Shown here: one piece after another, positions 52,189-59,872 of the stretch
Layout of the letters: each line of letters begins with the position of its first letter
Position numbering within the stretch: position 1 is the first letter of the stretch
Assembly: GCA_947464335.1 (NCBI GenBank)
Contig: CANHWG010000002.1
Coordinates: 21,701 to 85,700, forward strand
Origin: Flavobacteriaceae bacterium
GTDB taxonomy: Bacteria; Bacteroidota; Bacteroidia; Flavobacteriales; Flavobacteriaceae
Reading direction: 5' to 3'
DNA length: 64,000 nt
Made by a program: the position numbers and the translations under genes
The notes under the pieces: generated by a model
What the model was told of the DNA's origin: nothing
The model's database searches: none
What the model saw: only the letters and a program-made list of their open reading frames with translations

Positions 52189-52791
52189 TTAATCGATCTT
52201 AATATGACCCCAATTTTCTCCGCTTTTTATTCGGCTGATTTGCATCTCGCTAACACCAAATTGCTTTGCAATCATTTTTAATCGTGTTTTCCGATCTGGT
52301 TTAGCCAATATTTTTTTAATTAACATAACTTTTGTCACAGTTAGTTTTCTTCCGTCAGATTTAATATTGTGTTCTAATAAATTCTTTCTGGCCTGAATTA
52401 CAAATGGACTTTGATTACTAAATTCAATCATTTCTTGTCTCGTAGCCCATTTTAAATTTCTGTAATCATCATTGTCTCGTTTTCGGTCTAAATGCAGAAC
52501 ATAGGTTTGATCTTCTGATTCTTTTGGAATGAAAAAAGTTGCAATAAGTTTTGAATAAAATAAATGTTTGTATTTTGTTTTGCCATTTATTATAGTTTTA
52601 TAACTTACAATGTTATAGCCGTCTGCTTTACCAGGTTTTAAAAGTCGACCAAATTTAATGTCATTGGTAAAGCTAATCAATCTTCCTTTGTTAGAAATTG
52701 CATATCGCAATTTTCGTTCCTCTTCAAAAATAATTTCCCTAAACTCTTCGTTTGGTAAGAGCCTAATTGGAATCATAGGATTAAGTTTCAT
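52189..52791 (-). CDS. NUMOD4/HNH-like DNA-binding protein, possible homing-type nuclease relative
   Basis: 200 residues. The N-terminal half has RYAISNKGRLISFTNDIKFG and RLLKPGKADGYNIVSYKTII, which fit a NUMOD4-type domain. Next is VLHLDRKRDNDDYRNLKWAT (about 97-116), which fits an HNH_3-type core H-x-D...N-D...N-L-x-W. The C-terminus (RLKMIAKQFGVSEMQISRIK, about 165-190) is a helix-turn-helix of the IENR1/NUMOD kind. Such proteins usually sit in or near mobile introns or phages; here it stands alone between ordinary genes with no visible intron or insertion scar. The HNH catalytic His is present but the full metal set cannot be confirmed. Confidence 0.7.
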   Translation of the reverse strand: MKLNPMIPIRLLPNEEFREIIFEEERKLRYAISNKGRLISFTNDIKFGRLLKPGKADGYNIVSYKTIINGKTKYKHLFYSKLIATFFIPKESEDQTYVLHLDRKRDNDDYRNLKWATRQEMIEFSNQSPFVIQARKNLLEHNIKSDGRKLTVTKVMLIKKILAKPDRKTRLKMIAKQFGVSEMQISRIKSGENWGHIKID

Positions 52792-52835
52792 TTTATTGTG
52801 GTATTAAATAGAAAGCACTAAACTACAATATTTTT

Positions 52836-54878
52836 TTAAAGTAAACCTGCTCTTTTTAATAATGCTTCCGGTTTTGGTTCTTGTCCACGGAAACGTTTGT
52901 ATAACTCCATTGGCAATTCTGTTCCGCCTTTAGATAAAATATTGTCTTTGAATTTTAGTGCAGTTTCTTTATCAAAAATTCCTTTTTCTTGAAAGTAAGC
53001 AAAAGCATCGGCGTCTAACACTTCAGCCCATTTATAGCTATAATAACCTGAGGAATAACCACCTTGGAAAATATGTGAAAATGAAGTGCTCATACAATTT
53101 TCTTCGACATCAGGGTATAATGAAGTGTTATTCATGACTGTTTTTTCAAAAGCTTTTACATTCTGAATTTCTTGAGGTTGACTATGATAATTCATATCTA
53201 AAATTCCAAAACTTAATTGACGCAAAGTAGCCATTCCCTCTAAAAAACTGGCACTTTCTTTTATTTTGTCAACATATGCTTGCGGAATAATTTCTCCTGT
53301 TTCGTAATGCTTTGCAAATAATGCTAAAGCATTGGGCTCGTAACACCAGTTTTCCATCACCTGACTTGGTAATTCTACAAAATCCCAATACACAGAGGTT
53401 CCCGATAAACTAGGATAGGTTGTGTTAGCCAACATCCCATGTAAAGCATGACCAAATTCGTGAAATAAAGTCGTAACTTCATTAAATGTTAGGAGTGAAG
53501 GTTTGGCTTCCGACTCCTCGGAAGTGACAATTGGTGGTGTAAAATTACATACAATAGAAACGTGAGGTCTTTCGTTTACACCATCTTTTATAAACTGAGG
53601 TTTGAATGATGTCATCCAAGCACCGTTGCGTTTTCCTTTTCTAGGAAAAAAATCGGTATAGAAAACAGCCACCAAATTTCCTTCCATATCAATAACTTCA
53701 AAAGTTTGAACATCATTATGGTATTTGTCAATATCAAAAACTTCTTTGAAGGTAATGCCAAAAAGCATCTCTGCTATTGTAAAGGCACCATTCAATACAT
53801 TTTTTAATTGAAAATAAGGCTTTAAAATTTCATCATCAAAATCAAATAATTTTTGTTTCAATTTTTCCGAATAATAGGCGCCATCCCATTTTTCGAGTCG
53901 GTCGATTCCGTCAAGCTCTTTTGCAAAAGAACTGAGTTGGGCAAATTCTTTTTCGGCTGCAGGTTTTGCTTTGGCTAATAAATCATTCAAAAAGGAAAGG
54001 ACTTTTTCGGGTGTTTGGGCCATTCGTTCTTCTAAAACAAAATGCGAATGCGATGGATAGCCCAATAAACGGGCTCTATCGTGTCGCAAAGCCACTATAT
54101 TTTTTAGATTCTCTTGATTGTCATTCTCGTTTTCCTGAAATGCTTTTTTGCCAGCTGCAACAGCCATTTCTTTTCGTAATTCTCGGTTTTCTATATAAGT
54201 TACAAAAGGCAGATAACTCGGAAAATCTAGAGTAAACATCCATCCTTCTAAATCATTAGATTTTGCCAGTGCACGCGCCATTTCTTTGGCGCCATCGGGC
54301 AATCCTATAATATCCGCTTCGTTAGTTAAATGCAATTTGTAATTGTTAGTTTCAGCCAAAACATTTTCACCATAAGTCAGTTTTAATTGGGCCAATAGTT
54401 TATCTATTCCGCGTAAAATTTCCTTTTTTTCGTCTGGAAGTAAGGCTCCATTTCGTGAAAAGCTTTTGAATTTTTTATCTAATAATGTTGCTTGTTCTGG
54501 AGATAATGTCAAAGATTCTTTTTGATCATAAACTGTTTTTACTCGTTTGAATAAGTTTTCGTTTAAGGCAATATCGTTACTAAATTCGGTTAATAAAGGC
54601 GAAACTTCTTGAGCAATTTTTTGCATCTCGTCACAGGTTTCAGCCGAATTTAAATTAAAGAAAATAGATGATAATCTATCTAAATTTTCACCTGAAAAAT
54701 CTAGGGCTTCGATAGTGTTTTCAAAAGTGGGTGCTTCAGGATTGTTGGTAATGGCTTCAATTTCGGCACGAGCTTTTGCTATGTTGGCTTCAAATGCTGG
54801 TTTGTAATCTTCGATTTTAATTTTAGAAAATGGAGCGGTATTGTGTTTGGTAGTGAATGTTGAGGTTAAGATTTTCAT
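52836..54878 (-). CDS. dcp: M3 family metallopeptidase (peptidyl-dipeptidase-like)
   Basis: About 680 residues. The zinc site is TLFHEFGHALHGMLANTTYP (about residue 470-490, HExxH), with the distal Glu in VELPSQVMENWCYE about 30 residues later. The N-terminal helical region and the C-terminal GYSSGYYSYKWAEVLDADAF and KRFRGQEPKPEALLKRAGLL are typical of the M3A dipeptidyl-peptidase/oligopeptidase branch. There is no signal peptide, so it is cytoplasmic. The start is set at ATG 54878 because the in-frame ATG six bases upstream (54884) is part of the GTCATTGCG repeat. The symbol is by family similarity. Confidence 0.88.
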   Translation of the reverse strand: MKILTSTFTTKHNTAPFSKIKIEDYKPAFEANIAKARAEIEAITNNPEAPTFENTIEALDFSGENLDRLSSIFFNLNSAETCDEMQKIAQEVSPLLTEFSNDIALNENLFKRVKTVYDQKESLTLSPEQATLLDKKFKSFSRNGALLPDEKKEILRGIDKLLAQLKLTYGENVLAETNNYKLHLTNEADIIGLPDGAKEMARALAKSNDLEGWMFTLDFPSYLPFVTYIENRELRKEMAVAAGKKAFQENENDNQENLKNIVALRHDRARLLGYPSHSHFVLEERMAQTPEKVLSFLNDLLAKAKPAAEKEFAQLSSFAKELDGIDRLEKWDGAYYSEKLKQKLFDFDDEILKPYFQLKNVLNGAFTIAEMLFGITFKEVFDIDKYHNDVQTFEVIDMEGNLVAVFYTDFFPRKGKRNGAWMTSFKPQFIKDGVNERPHVSIVCNFTPPIVTSEESEAKPSLLTFNEVTTLFHEFGHALHGMLANTTYPSLSGTSVYWDFVELPSQVMENWCYEPNALALFAKHYETGEIIPQAYVDKIKESASFLEGMATLRQLSFGILDMNYHSQPQEIQNVKAFEKTVMNNTSLYPDVEENCMSTSFSHIFQGGYSSGYYSYKWAEVLDADAFAYFQEKGIFDKETALKFKDNILSKGGTELPMELYKRFRGQEPKPEALLKRAGLL

Positions 54879-54880
54879 TG

Positions 54881-54905
54881 TCATTGCGAGGAACGAAGCA
54901 ATCTC
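54881..54905. repeat. GTCATTGCG-type dispersed repeat at the M3 peptidase start
   Basis: The plus strand reads GTCATTGCGAGGAACGAAGC followed by AATCTC. ATTGC and GCAAT can pair across the GAGGAACGA loop. I recognise this sequence as a repeat common in flavobacterial genomes (from general knowledge, unverified here). A relative (GTCATTTCG...GAAATCTC) occurs at about 42431-42467 in this window. The repeat provides an ATG overlapping the M3 peptidase frame. Confidence 0.6.
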
Positions 54906-54937
54906 GTTCTTTTATTTAGTTATATTAATTTAGGTCT

Positions 54938-55023
54938 CTAGCCCCGATTGCAGTGACATCCTTTTACACCTGTCAGGTTTATAAAACCTGACAGGTGTAA
55001 AAGATATAACGGAAAGCGGGAAA
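54938..55023. repeat. palindromic intergenic element (AGCCCCGAT...AGCGGGA type)
   Basis: Conserved-looking flanks TAGCCCCGATTGCAGTGACA and AGATATAACGGAAAGCGGGA enclose a perfect 20-bp inverted repeat: arm 1 is 54961-54980, arm 2 is 54984-55003, with loop ATA. CCCG and CGGG of the flanks can close an outer stem. I recall sequences of this kind in many Flavobacterium genomes; whether this is the Rfam Flavo-1 RNA or a different element needs a covariance-model search. It lies between purE and the M3 peptidase gene, both minus strand. Confidence 0.6.
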
Positions 55024-55035
55024 TTGCTTCTAAAA

Positions 55036-55521
55036 TTATTTCTTCATTTCATCCGATGATTTATTCACCGCATCTTTCAAACTTTCTTTATAGAAAACAA
55101 TTTTATCGAGCACGCATTTATCGTGACTTCCGATGATTTGAGCAGCAAGAATTCCAGCATTTTTGGCACCATTAAGCGCGACAGTTGCTACGGGAACGCC
55201 ACCAGGCATTTGCAAAATAGATAAAACCGAATCCCAACCATCGATAGAATTACTCGATTTAACGGGAACGCCAATTACAGGAAGTGGCGACATCGAAGCG
55301 ACCATTCCAGGTAAATGTGCGGCACCGCCAGCACCTGCAATGATAACCGAAATGCCTCGATTGTGTGCATTTTTGCTGAAATCATATAATTTTTCTGGAG
55401 TTCGATGTGCTGAGACAATATCGACTTCGGTTTCGATGTCAAATCCTTTTAAGATATCGATGGCTTCTTGCATTATTGGCAAGTCGCTTTGACTTCCCAT
55501 TATGATGGCTACTTTGCTCAT
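55036..55521 (-). CDS. purE: 5-(carboxyamino)imidazole ribonucleotide mutase (PurE)
   Basis: 161 residues starting MSKVAIIMGSQSDLPIMQEA. The class I PurE signatures are GSQSD (residues 9-13), SAHRTPEKLYDFSKN (about 40-54) and IIAGAGGAAHLPGMVASMSP (about 62-81) with PVIGVPVKSSNSIDGWDSVL. It converts N5-CAIR to CAIR in purine biosynthesis; the ATP-dependent partner purK is the next gene upstream on the same strand (109 bp apart). The downstream spacer before the M3 peptidase gene carries the palindromic element. Confidence 0.96.
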   Translation of the reverse strand: MSKVAIIMGSQSDLPIMQEAIDILKGFDIETEVDIVSAHRTPEKLYDFSKNAHNRGISVIIAGAGGAAHLPGMVASMSPLPVIGVPVKSSNSIDGWDSVLSILQMPGGVPVATVALNGAKNAGILAAQIIGSHDKCVLDKIVFYKESLKDAVNKSSDEMKK

Positions 55522-55629
55522 GATTTTAGTTTAAAAGTTTGTAGTTTTATTCCGTTGCGCTCCATACAATTCGGCTTCGCCTCGGTTGTTGTTTATAGTT
55601 GTATTTTTTAATATGAGACTGACCACTAT
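55522..55629. repeat. purK-purE spacer containing word-like repeats
   Basis: The 108-bp spacer contains ACTGACCACTATTTACTGAC then CACTGATCACT (about 55618-55648, also inside the purK end), and a TTCGGCTTCGCCTCGG segment. The first motif matches, in reverse complement, the 3' end of the methyltransferase gene at 46087 over TCAGTAAATAGTG. No promoter of TAnnTTTG type was noted. Confidence 0.5.
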
Positions 55630-56787
55630 TTACTGACCACTGATCACTCTAATTGTATTTTTAACTTCCTCCGCAATTTTTCTGGCTTCATTCATATCCT
55701 CATTTACAATCGTTACATGTCCCATTTTGCGGAAAGGACGCGTTTCTTTTTTGCCGTAGATGTGTGGTGTCACGCCATCAATTGCCATAATTTTTCCGAT
55801 ATTTTCGTAAACAACTGAACCTGAAAAACCTTCAGCGCCGACCAAATTTACCATAATTCCGGCAACTTTGCTAGCGGTATTTCCCAAAGGTAAATCAAGA
55901 ATAGCACGGAGATGATTTTCAAATTGGGAAGTAAAACTCGCTTCGATACTGTAATGTCCTGAATTATGTGGCCTTGGAGCCACTTCGTTTACTAAAATTT
56001 CTTCGTCATGCGTTTGAAACATTTCAACGGCCAACAATCCAACATGATTATATGCTTGTGAAACGTGTAACGCAATTTTGTTTGCTTTTTTTGCAATATT
56101 AAAATCGATTCGAGCAGGACAAATCACATACTCTACTTGGTTGGCCTCGGGATGAAATTCCATTTCAACAACCGGGTAGGTTTTTACTTCACCTGAAGCC
56201 GAACGTGCTACAATTACGGCCAATTCGTTTTTAAAAGGAACCATTTGTTCGGCTATGCATTCAACGTTGGGAAGGTTTTCAATATCAGTAATTGTGCGAA
56301 CAATCTTTACGCCATTTCCATCATAGCCAAATTGAGCACATTTCCATACGAAAGGCATTTCAATAAGTTTGTTTTCAATTTCAGTGCGCAGTTTGTTTAT
56401 GTTGTTGAATCGTTTAAAGGCAGCCGTTGGAATTTGATTTTCGATATAAAAATCTTTTTGAACGCCTTTGTTTTGTATTAATCTTAACGTTTTTGGAGAT
56501 GGATACACTTTTAATCCTTCTGCTTCCAATGTGTCCAAAGCATCAAGGTTTACATTTTCAATTTCAATGGTTAATACATCTACTTTTTTCCCAAATTGAT
56601 AAACCGTATCATAATCCATTAAATCACCAATGATGAAATGTGTAGCGCCAAATTGACAAGGCGCATCCTTACTTGGGTCAAGAAAATAGGTCTGAATGTC
56701 GAATTTTCGAGTTTCGGCTAAAAGCATTTTGCCTAACTGACCGCCGCCTAAAATTCCCAGTTTAAAATTAGATGAGAAATAGTTCAT
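55630..56787 (-). CDS. purK: 5-(carboxyamino)imidazole ribonucleotide synthase (PurK)
   Basis: 385 residues. The ATP-grasp PurK pattern is clear: FKLGILGGGQLGKMLLAETR (residues 8-27), then YPSPKTLRLIQNKGVQKDFY (about 96-115), EQMVPFKNELAVIVARSASG (about 184-203) and VNEVAPRPHNSGHYSIEASF (about 265-284). It makes N5-CAIR from AIR, bicarbonate and ATP. The final residues (VISGQ and stop) fall inside a word-like repeat, as with the methyltransferase gene end at 46087. It forms a two-gene unit with purE. Confidence 0.95.
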   Translation of the reverse strand: MNYFSSNFKLGILGGGQLGKMLLAETRKFDIQTYFLDPSKDAPCQFGATHFIIGDLMDYDTVYQFGKKVDVLTIEIENVNLDALDTLEAEGLKVYPSPKTLRLIQNKGVQKDFYIENQIPTAAFKRFNNINKLRTEIENKLIEMPFVWKCAQFGYDGNGVKIVRTITDIENLPNVECIAEQMVPFKNELAVIVARSASGEVKTYPVVEMEFHPEANQVEYVICPARIDFNIAKKANKIALHVSQAYNHVGLLAVEMFQTHDEEILVNEVAPRPHNSGHYSIEASFTSQFENHLRAILDLPLGNTASKVAGIMVNLVGAEGFSGSVVYENIGKIMAIDGVTPHIYGKKETRPFRKMGHVTIVNEDMNEARKIAEEVKNTIRVISGQ

Positions 56788-56903
56788 TTGTGTTGTTGTA
56801 GTTGAGGTAGTTTAGCGCAAAGATAATTTTTCTAAAACAATAATTAAAACCAAAATTGTAACAATATTTTAAATTGATAAACTAATTTCAAAATTTGACA
56901 TAT

Positions 56904-57959
56904 ATGAAAACAGTATTCTCTGCAATTTGTATCTTGACATTCATTATTTCTGATGCACAAGAAAGTGTATGGAAAAAACTAGCAACAGAACCTTATCCTG
57001 GTAAACAAGACGATATCACTTTTATTGATGAAAATTCGGGTTGGTATGTGAATGGATATGGAAAAATTTATCATACCGAAGATGCAGGTTTAAATTGGAT
57101 AAAGCAACTAGAACAAAAAGGCACTTTTTTTAGAACCATTGCTTTTGTTGATAAAAACATAGGTTTTGCTGGAACGGTTGGAACCGAATATTTCCCGAAT
57201 GTGACGGATACTATTCCGTTATATAGAACAAAAGATGGCGGTAAAACATGGAATCCAGTTTCGTATAAAGGCAATTATGTTAAAGGATTGTGCGCTATCG
57301 ATATTGTAAAAGAACAATTTATTAATCATGGAAACATCGATTATAAAACTCATGTTTTTGCGGTAGGTAGAGTTGGAAGTCCAGCAAATTTTATGGTTTC
57401 CCATGATGGCGGAGAAACATGGACATCCAATAGTATGAATGCCGATTGTAAAATGTTGTTCGATATTAAAATGTTGAATAAAAACGAAGGATTTGCTTGT
57501 GCGGCGAATAATGAAGACATTACACAATCGAATGCTGTGATTTTAAGAACTTCAGACGGAGGAAAAACGTGGCAAAAAGTGTATCAATCGTCTCGACCTT
57601 ATGAGACTACATGGAAAGTGTCTTTTCCGACTCCAAAAGTTGGCTATGTGACGATTCAAAGTTATAACCTAGATCCTAATGTAAAACAGCAACGTATTGC
57701 CAAAACAATTGATGGTGGAAAAACATGGGAAGAAATAAACTTGGTTGAAGATGCTGGTTCACGCGAATTTGGAATTGGATTTATTGATGAGAATCATGGA
57801 TTTGTAGGCACAATGAACTCTGGGTTTGAAACAAAAGATGGTGGTAAGACCTGGGAAAAAATTGATTTGGGTCGAGCATGTAATAAGATTAGAATCTATA
57901 AAGACAAGAAAGGAAAAGTATACGGTTACGCCATTGGTGTCAACGTGTTTAAGTTGTGA
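56904..57959 (+). CDS. Ycf48/BNR-like exported protein
   Basis: The start is taken at ATG 56904 (signal peptide MKTVFSAICILTFIISDAQE); an in-frame TTG at 56895 is less likely. Residues 25-350 contain at least six beta-propeller blades of the Ycf48/BNR type: SGWYVNGYGKIYHTEDAGLN, DGGKTWNPVSY, SHDGGETWTSNS, TSDGGKTWQKVYQ, TIDGGKTWEEINL and ETKDGGKTWEKID. The D-G-G-K-T-W repeats are characteristic. Relatives in bacteria are exported and their ligands are unknown. It overlaps the helical-repeat gene on the other strand by 11 bp at the 3' end. Confidence 0.85.
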   Translation: MKTVFSAICILTFIISDAQESVWKKLATEPYPGKQDDITFIDENSGWYVNGYGKIYHTEDAGLNWIKQLEQKGTFFRTIAFVDKNIGFAGTVGTEYFPNVTDTIPLYRTKDGGKTWNPVSYKGNYVKGLCAIDIVKEQFINHGNIDYKTHVFAVGRVGSPANFMVSHDGGETWTSNSMNADCKMLFDIKMLNKNEGFACAANNEDITQSNAVILRTSDGGKTWQKVYQSSRPYETTWKVSFPTPKVGYVTIQSYNLDPNVKQQRIAKTIDGGKTWEEINLVEDAGSREFGIGFIDENHGFVGTMNSGFETKDGGKTWEKIDLGRACNKIRIYKDKKGKVYGYAIGVNVFKL

Positions 57960-58485
57960 TTTTCTTTAAAATATCTTTCACAGCATATCTATACCCTGGA
58001 GTTTGATCGCTAAACTCGCGTGATAGAAGCACCCTTAATTCTTCTTTTACCCAAGAATATTTTTTACCTAAAAGGTATAAAAAACGCATAGTGTAAGCAG
58101 CGTTAGCCGCTTTTTTGATTTGAATAAGCCAGTCTAAGCCAGTTTCAATGATTTTTTCTTCCTGAATTTTGGAGAGCTTAATTTTTTTGCTCTTGATTAA
58201 AAACAAGCAAATTTTTGAAATAGACCGAATAGCAGAATCTGATTTATAAGAAGCTAGTATAGTGCAGAAATTATCTATAAAAGGAACAAAAAGGGTTAAT
58301 TCTTCTTCACAAATCATTTCTAAAATCCAACAAGCTTTTATATGATTTTTGTCGCTTGTGGCAAACGCAATTTCAACCAATTGAGAAACATATATTGGAT
58401 TTTCAATACAATAATCTCTAATTAATTCCCTTGGTTTTCTATGAGCGGTACACGTTGCAACTTGATTGTAAAATGCAGTATTCAT
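57949..58485 (-). CDS. cytoplasmic alpha-helical repeat (HEAT-like) protein
   Basis: 178 residues, all helical, with paired amphipathic helices such as LIRDYCIENPIYVSQLVEIA and HIKACWILEMICEEELTLFV, a HEAT/ARM-type alpha-solenoid look. No catalytic motif and no signal peptide. Proteins of this size in flavobacteria are sometimes labelled as adenylosuccinate lyase fragments, but I see none of that enzyme's motifs here. It ends 11 bp inside the Ycf48-like gene (convergent overlap) and is divergent from hpt. The function is unknown. Confidence 0.6.
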   Translation of the reverse strand: MNTAFYNQVATCTAHRKPRELIRDYCIENPIYVSQLVEIAFATSDKNHIKACWILEMICEEELTLFVPFIDNFCTILASYKSDSAIRSISKICLFLIKSKKIKLSKIQEEKIIETGLDWLIQIKKAANAAYTMRFLYLLGKKYSWVKEELRVLLSREFSDQTPGYRYAVKDILKKITT

Positions 58486-58549
58486 GAAGTAAAAAAATCA
58501 AATTTAGAAAAAAGTACAATTACTTAGTCCTTAATACTTAATAGTTATT

Positions 58550-58557
58550 TAAATTTG
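58550..58557 (+). promoter_or_regulatory. putative -7 element of hpt
   Basis: TAAATTTG matches TAnnTTTG and lies 25 bp upstream of the ATG at 58583. No TTG stands at -33. Confidence 0.45.
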
Positions 58558-58582
58558 CACCTTATTTTAAATTCAAAGCGAC

Positions 58583-59113
58583 ATGATACATCTACACGAT
58601 AAAACTTTTGAGCCATTTATTTCTTCAGATGAAATTGAATTTGCTATAAAGAACATGGCTAAACAAATGGATGATGATTTTTTTGATGAAGTGCCTGTGT
58701 TTATTGGTGTTTTGAATGGTGCATTTATGGTGTTGTCTGATTTGATGAAACAGTACCGTGGCATGTGTGAAGTGAGTTTTGTAAAATTGGCTTCCTATGA
58801 AGGAACTTCGACTACCAATGATGTGAAGCAATTGATTGGATTGAATCAGGATTTGGAAGGCAGAACCGTTGTAGTGGTAGAAGATATTGTAGACACAGGT
58901 AATACCGTAGAAGAATTGAAAGCCATTTTCAAAGAGAAAAAGGTAAAACATTTAAAAATTGCAACGCTTTTCTTCAAACCAGAAGCGTATAAAAAAGATA
59001 TTAAAATTGATTATATAGGTATTAGAATTCCAAATAAATTCATTGTTGGTTATGGTTTAGACTATGATGGATTAGGGAGAAATTTGCCAGACGTTTATCA
59101 ATTGGCACAATAA
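58583..59113 (+). CDS. hpt: hypoxanthine phosphoribosyltransferase
   Basis: 176 residues. The PRPP motif VVVVEDIVDTGNTVEELKAI (about 92-111) is intact and VPVFIGVLNGAFMVLSDLMK (about 36-55) is the first substrate loop. It salvages hypoxanthine or guanine to IMP/GMP. It is the first gene of a run hpt-adk-corC-obg on the plus strand; the 110-bp spacer to adk consists of word-like repeats rather than a promoter of clear type. Confidence 0.94.
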   Translation: MIHLHDKTFEPFISSDEIEFAIKNMAKQMDDDFFDEVPVFIGVLNGAFMVLSDLMKQYRGMCEVSFVKLASYEGTSTTNDVKQLIGLNQDLEGRTVVVVEDIVDTGNTVEELKAIFKEKKVKHLKIATLFFKPEAYKKDIKIDYIGIRIPNKFIVGYGLDYDGLGRNLPDVYQLAQ

Positions 59114-59223
59114 TAATTAAAGATTGAAGATTAACGATTTTTGAACTAAGAACTTTGTACAAAATGACTAAGCATATTAGAATGAAAATCATAAATCAGC
59201 AATCAAAAATCAAATAAATTTTT
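59114..59223 (+). repeat. hpt-adk spacer with word-like repeats
   Basis: The 110-bp gap contains AAGATTGAAGATTAACGATT, GAACTAAGAACTTTG and, near its end, ATCATAAATCAGCAATCAAA. The A-rich words with approximate complementarity between left and right (GATTGAAGATT versus AATCAGCAATC) resemble the spacers at 59797 and 61148. No gene, tRNA or clear promoter is visible in it. Confidence 0.5.
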
Positions 59224-59796
59224 ATGATTAACATCGTTCTTTTCGGAAAACCAGGTGCAGGAAAAGGCACACAAGCTGAATTTTTAAAAGGAAAATACAA
59301 TCTGACACATCTTTCAACCGGAGATATTTTCAGATACAATATTAAAAATAATACCGAGTTAGGCAAATTGGCACAAACCTTTATGGAAAAAGGTGATTTG
59401 GTTCCAGATGAAGTTACCATTCAAATGTTGCAAAGCGAAGTAGATAAAAATCCGGATTCTGCAGGGTTTTTATTTGATGGTTTCCCAAGAACAATTGCTC
59501 AAGCTAAGGCTTTGGATAGTTTTTTAGAATCTAAGAACCAAAATATTACCGCAACGGTTGCTTTAGAAGCTGACGATACTATTTTAGTGGCCCGATTGTT
59601 AGAAAGAGGTAAAACCTCAGGCAGACCTGACGATCAAGATGAAGAAAAAATCAGAAATCGTTACGAAGAATACAATCAAAAAACAGCACCTTTGATGGAT
59701 TATTATAAATCGCAAGGCAAATTTCACGCAGTTAACGGAATTGGTTCGATAGAAGAAGTAACACAGAGATTGAACAACGTTTTTGATAAATTATAA
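59224..59796 (+). CDS. adk: adenylate kinase
   Basis: 190 residues. The P-loop is VLFGKPGAGKGTQAEFLKGK (about 5-24), followed by LTHLSTGDIFRYNIKNNTEL and FLFDGFPRTIAQAKALDSFL (about 81-100). The LID region is short (about 119-150; RLLERGKTSGRPDDQDEEKI), without the four Cys of zinc-type LIDs. It converts AMP + ATP to 2 ADP. The start is ATG 59224. It is followed after 76 bp of repeat-like spacer by the CNNM/CorC gene. Confidence 0.96.
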   Translation: MINIVLFGKPGAGKGTQAEFLKGKYNLTHLSTGDIFRYNIKNNTELGKLAQTFMEKGDLVPDEVTIQMLQSEVDKNPDSAGFLFDGFPRTIAQAKALDSFLESKNQNITATVALEADDTILVARLLERGKTSGRPDDQDEEKIRNRYEEYNQKTAPLMDYYKSQGKFHAVNGIGSIEEVTQRLNNVFDKL

Positions 59797-59872
59797 AAGT
59801 TTATAGTTTATGGTTCTTGGTTGGTAGTTAGATTCAACAACAAACCACAAACAACAAACAATAAACAACACA
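59797..59872 (+). repeat. adk-corC spacer: imperfect inverted word repeat
   Basis: The left part, AGTTTATAGTTTATGGTTCT with TTGGTTGGTAGTT, and the right part, CAACAACAAACCACAAACAA with ACAATAAACAAC, are rich in GTT and AAC words that can pair loosely with each other. It lies directly between a stop codon and the ATG at 59873. No gene or clear promoter is present. Confidence 0.5.

Noticed and set aside
57949-58485. Adenylosuccinate lyase fragment
   Set aside because: None of the fumarase/aspartase superfamily signature motifs is present; the chain looks like a helical repeat protein.
59196-59420. Minus-strand open frames over the start of adk and over the start of the CorC-type gene
   Set aside because: They are antisense to well-supported genes and have no start context or domain match.
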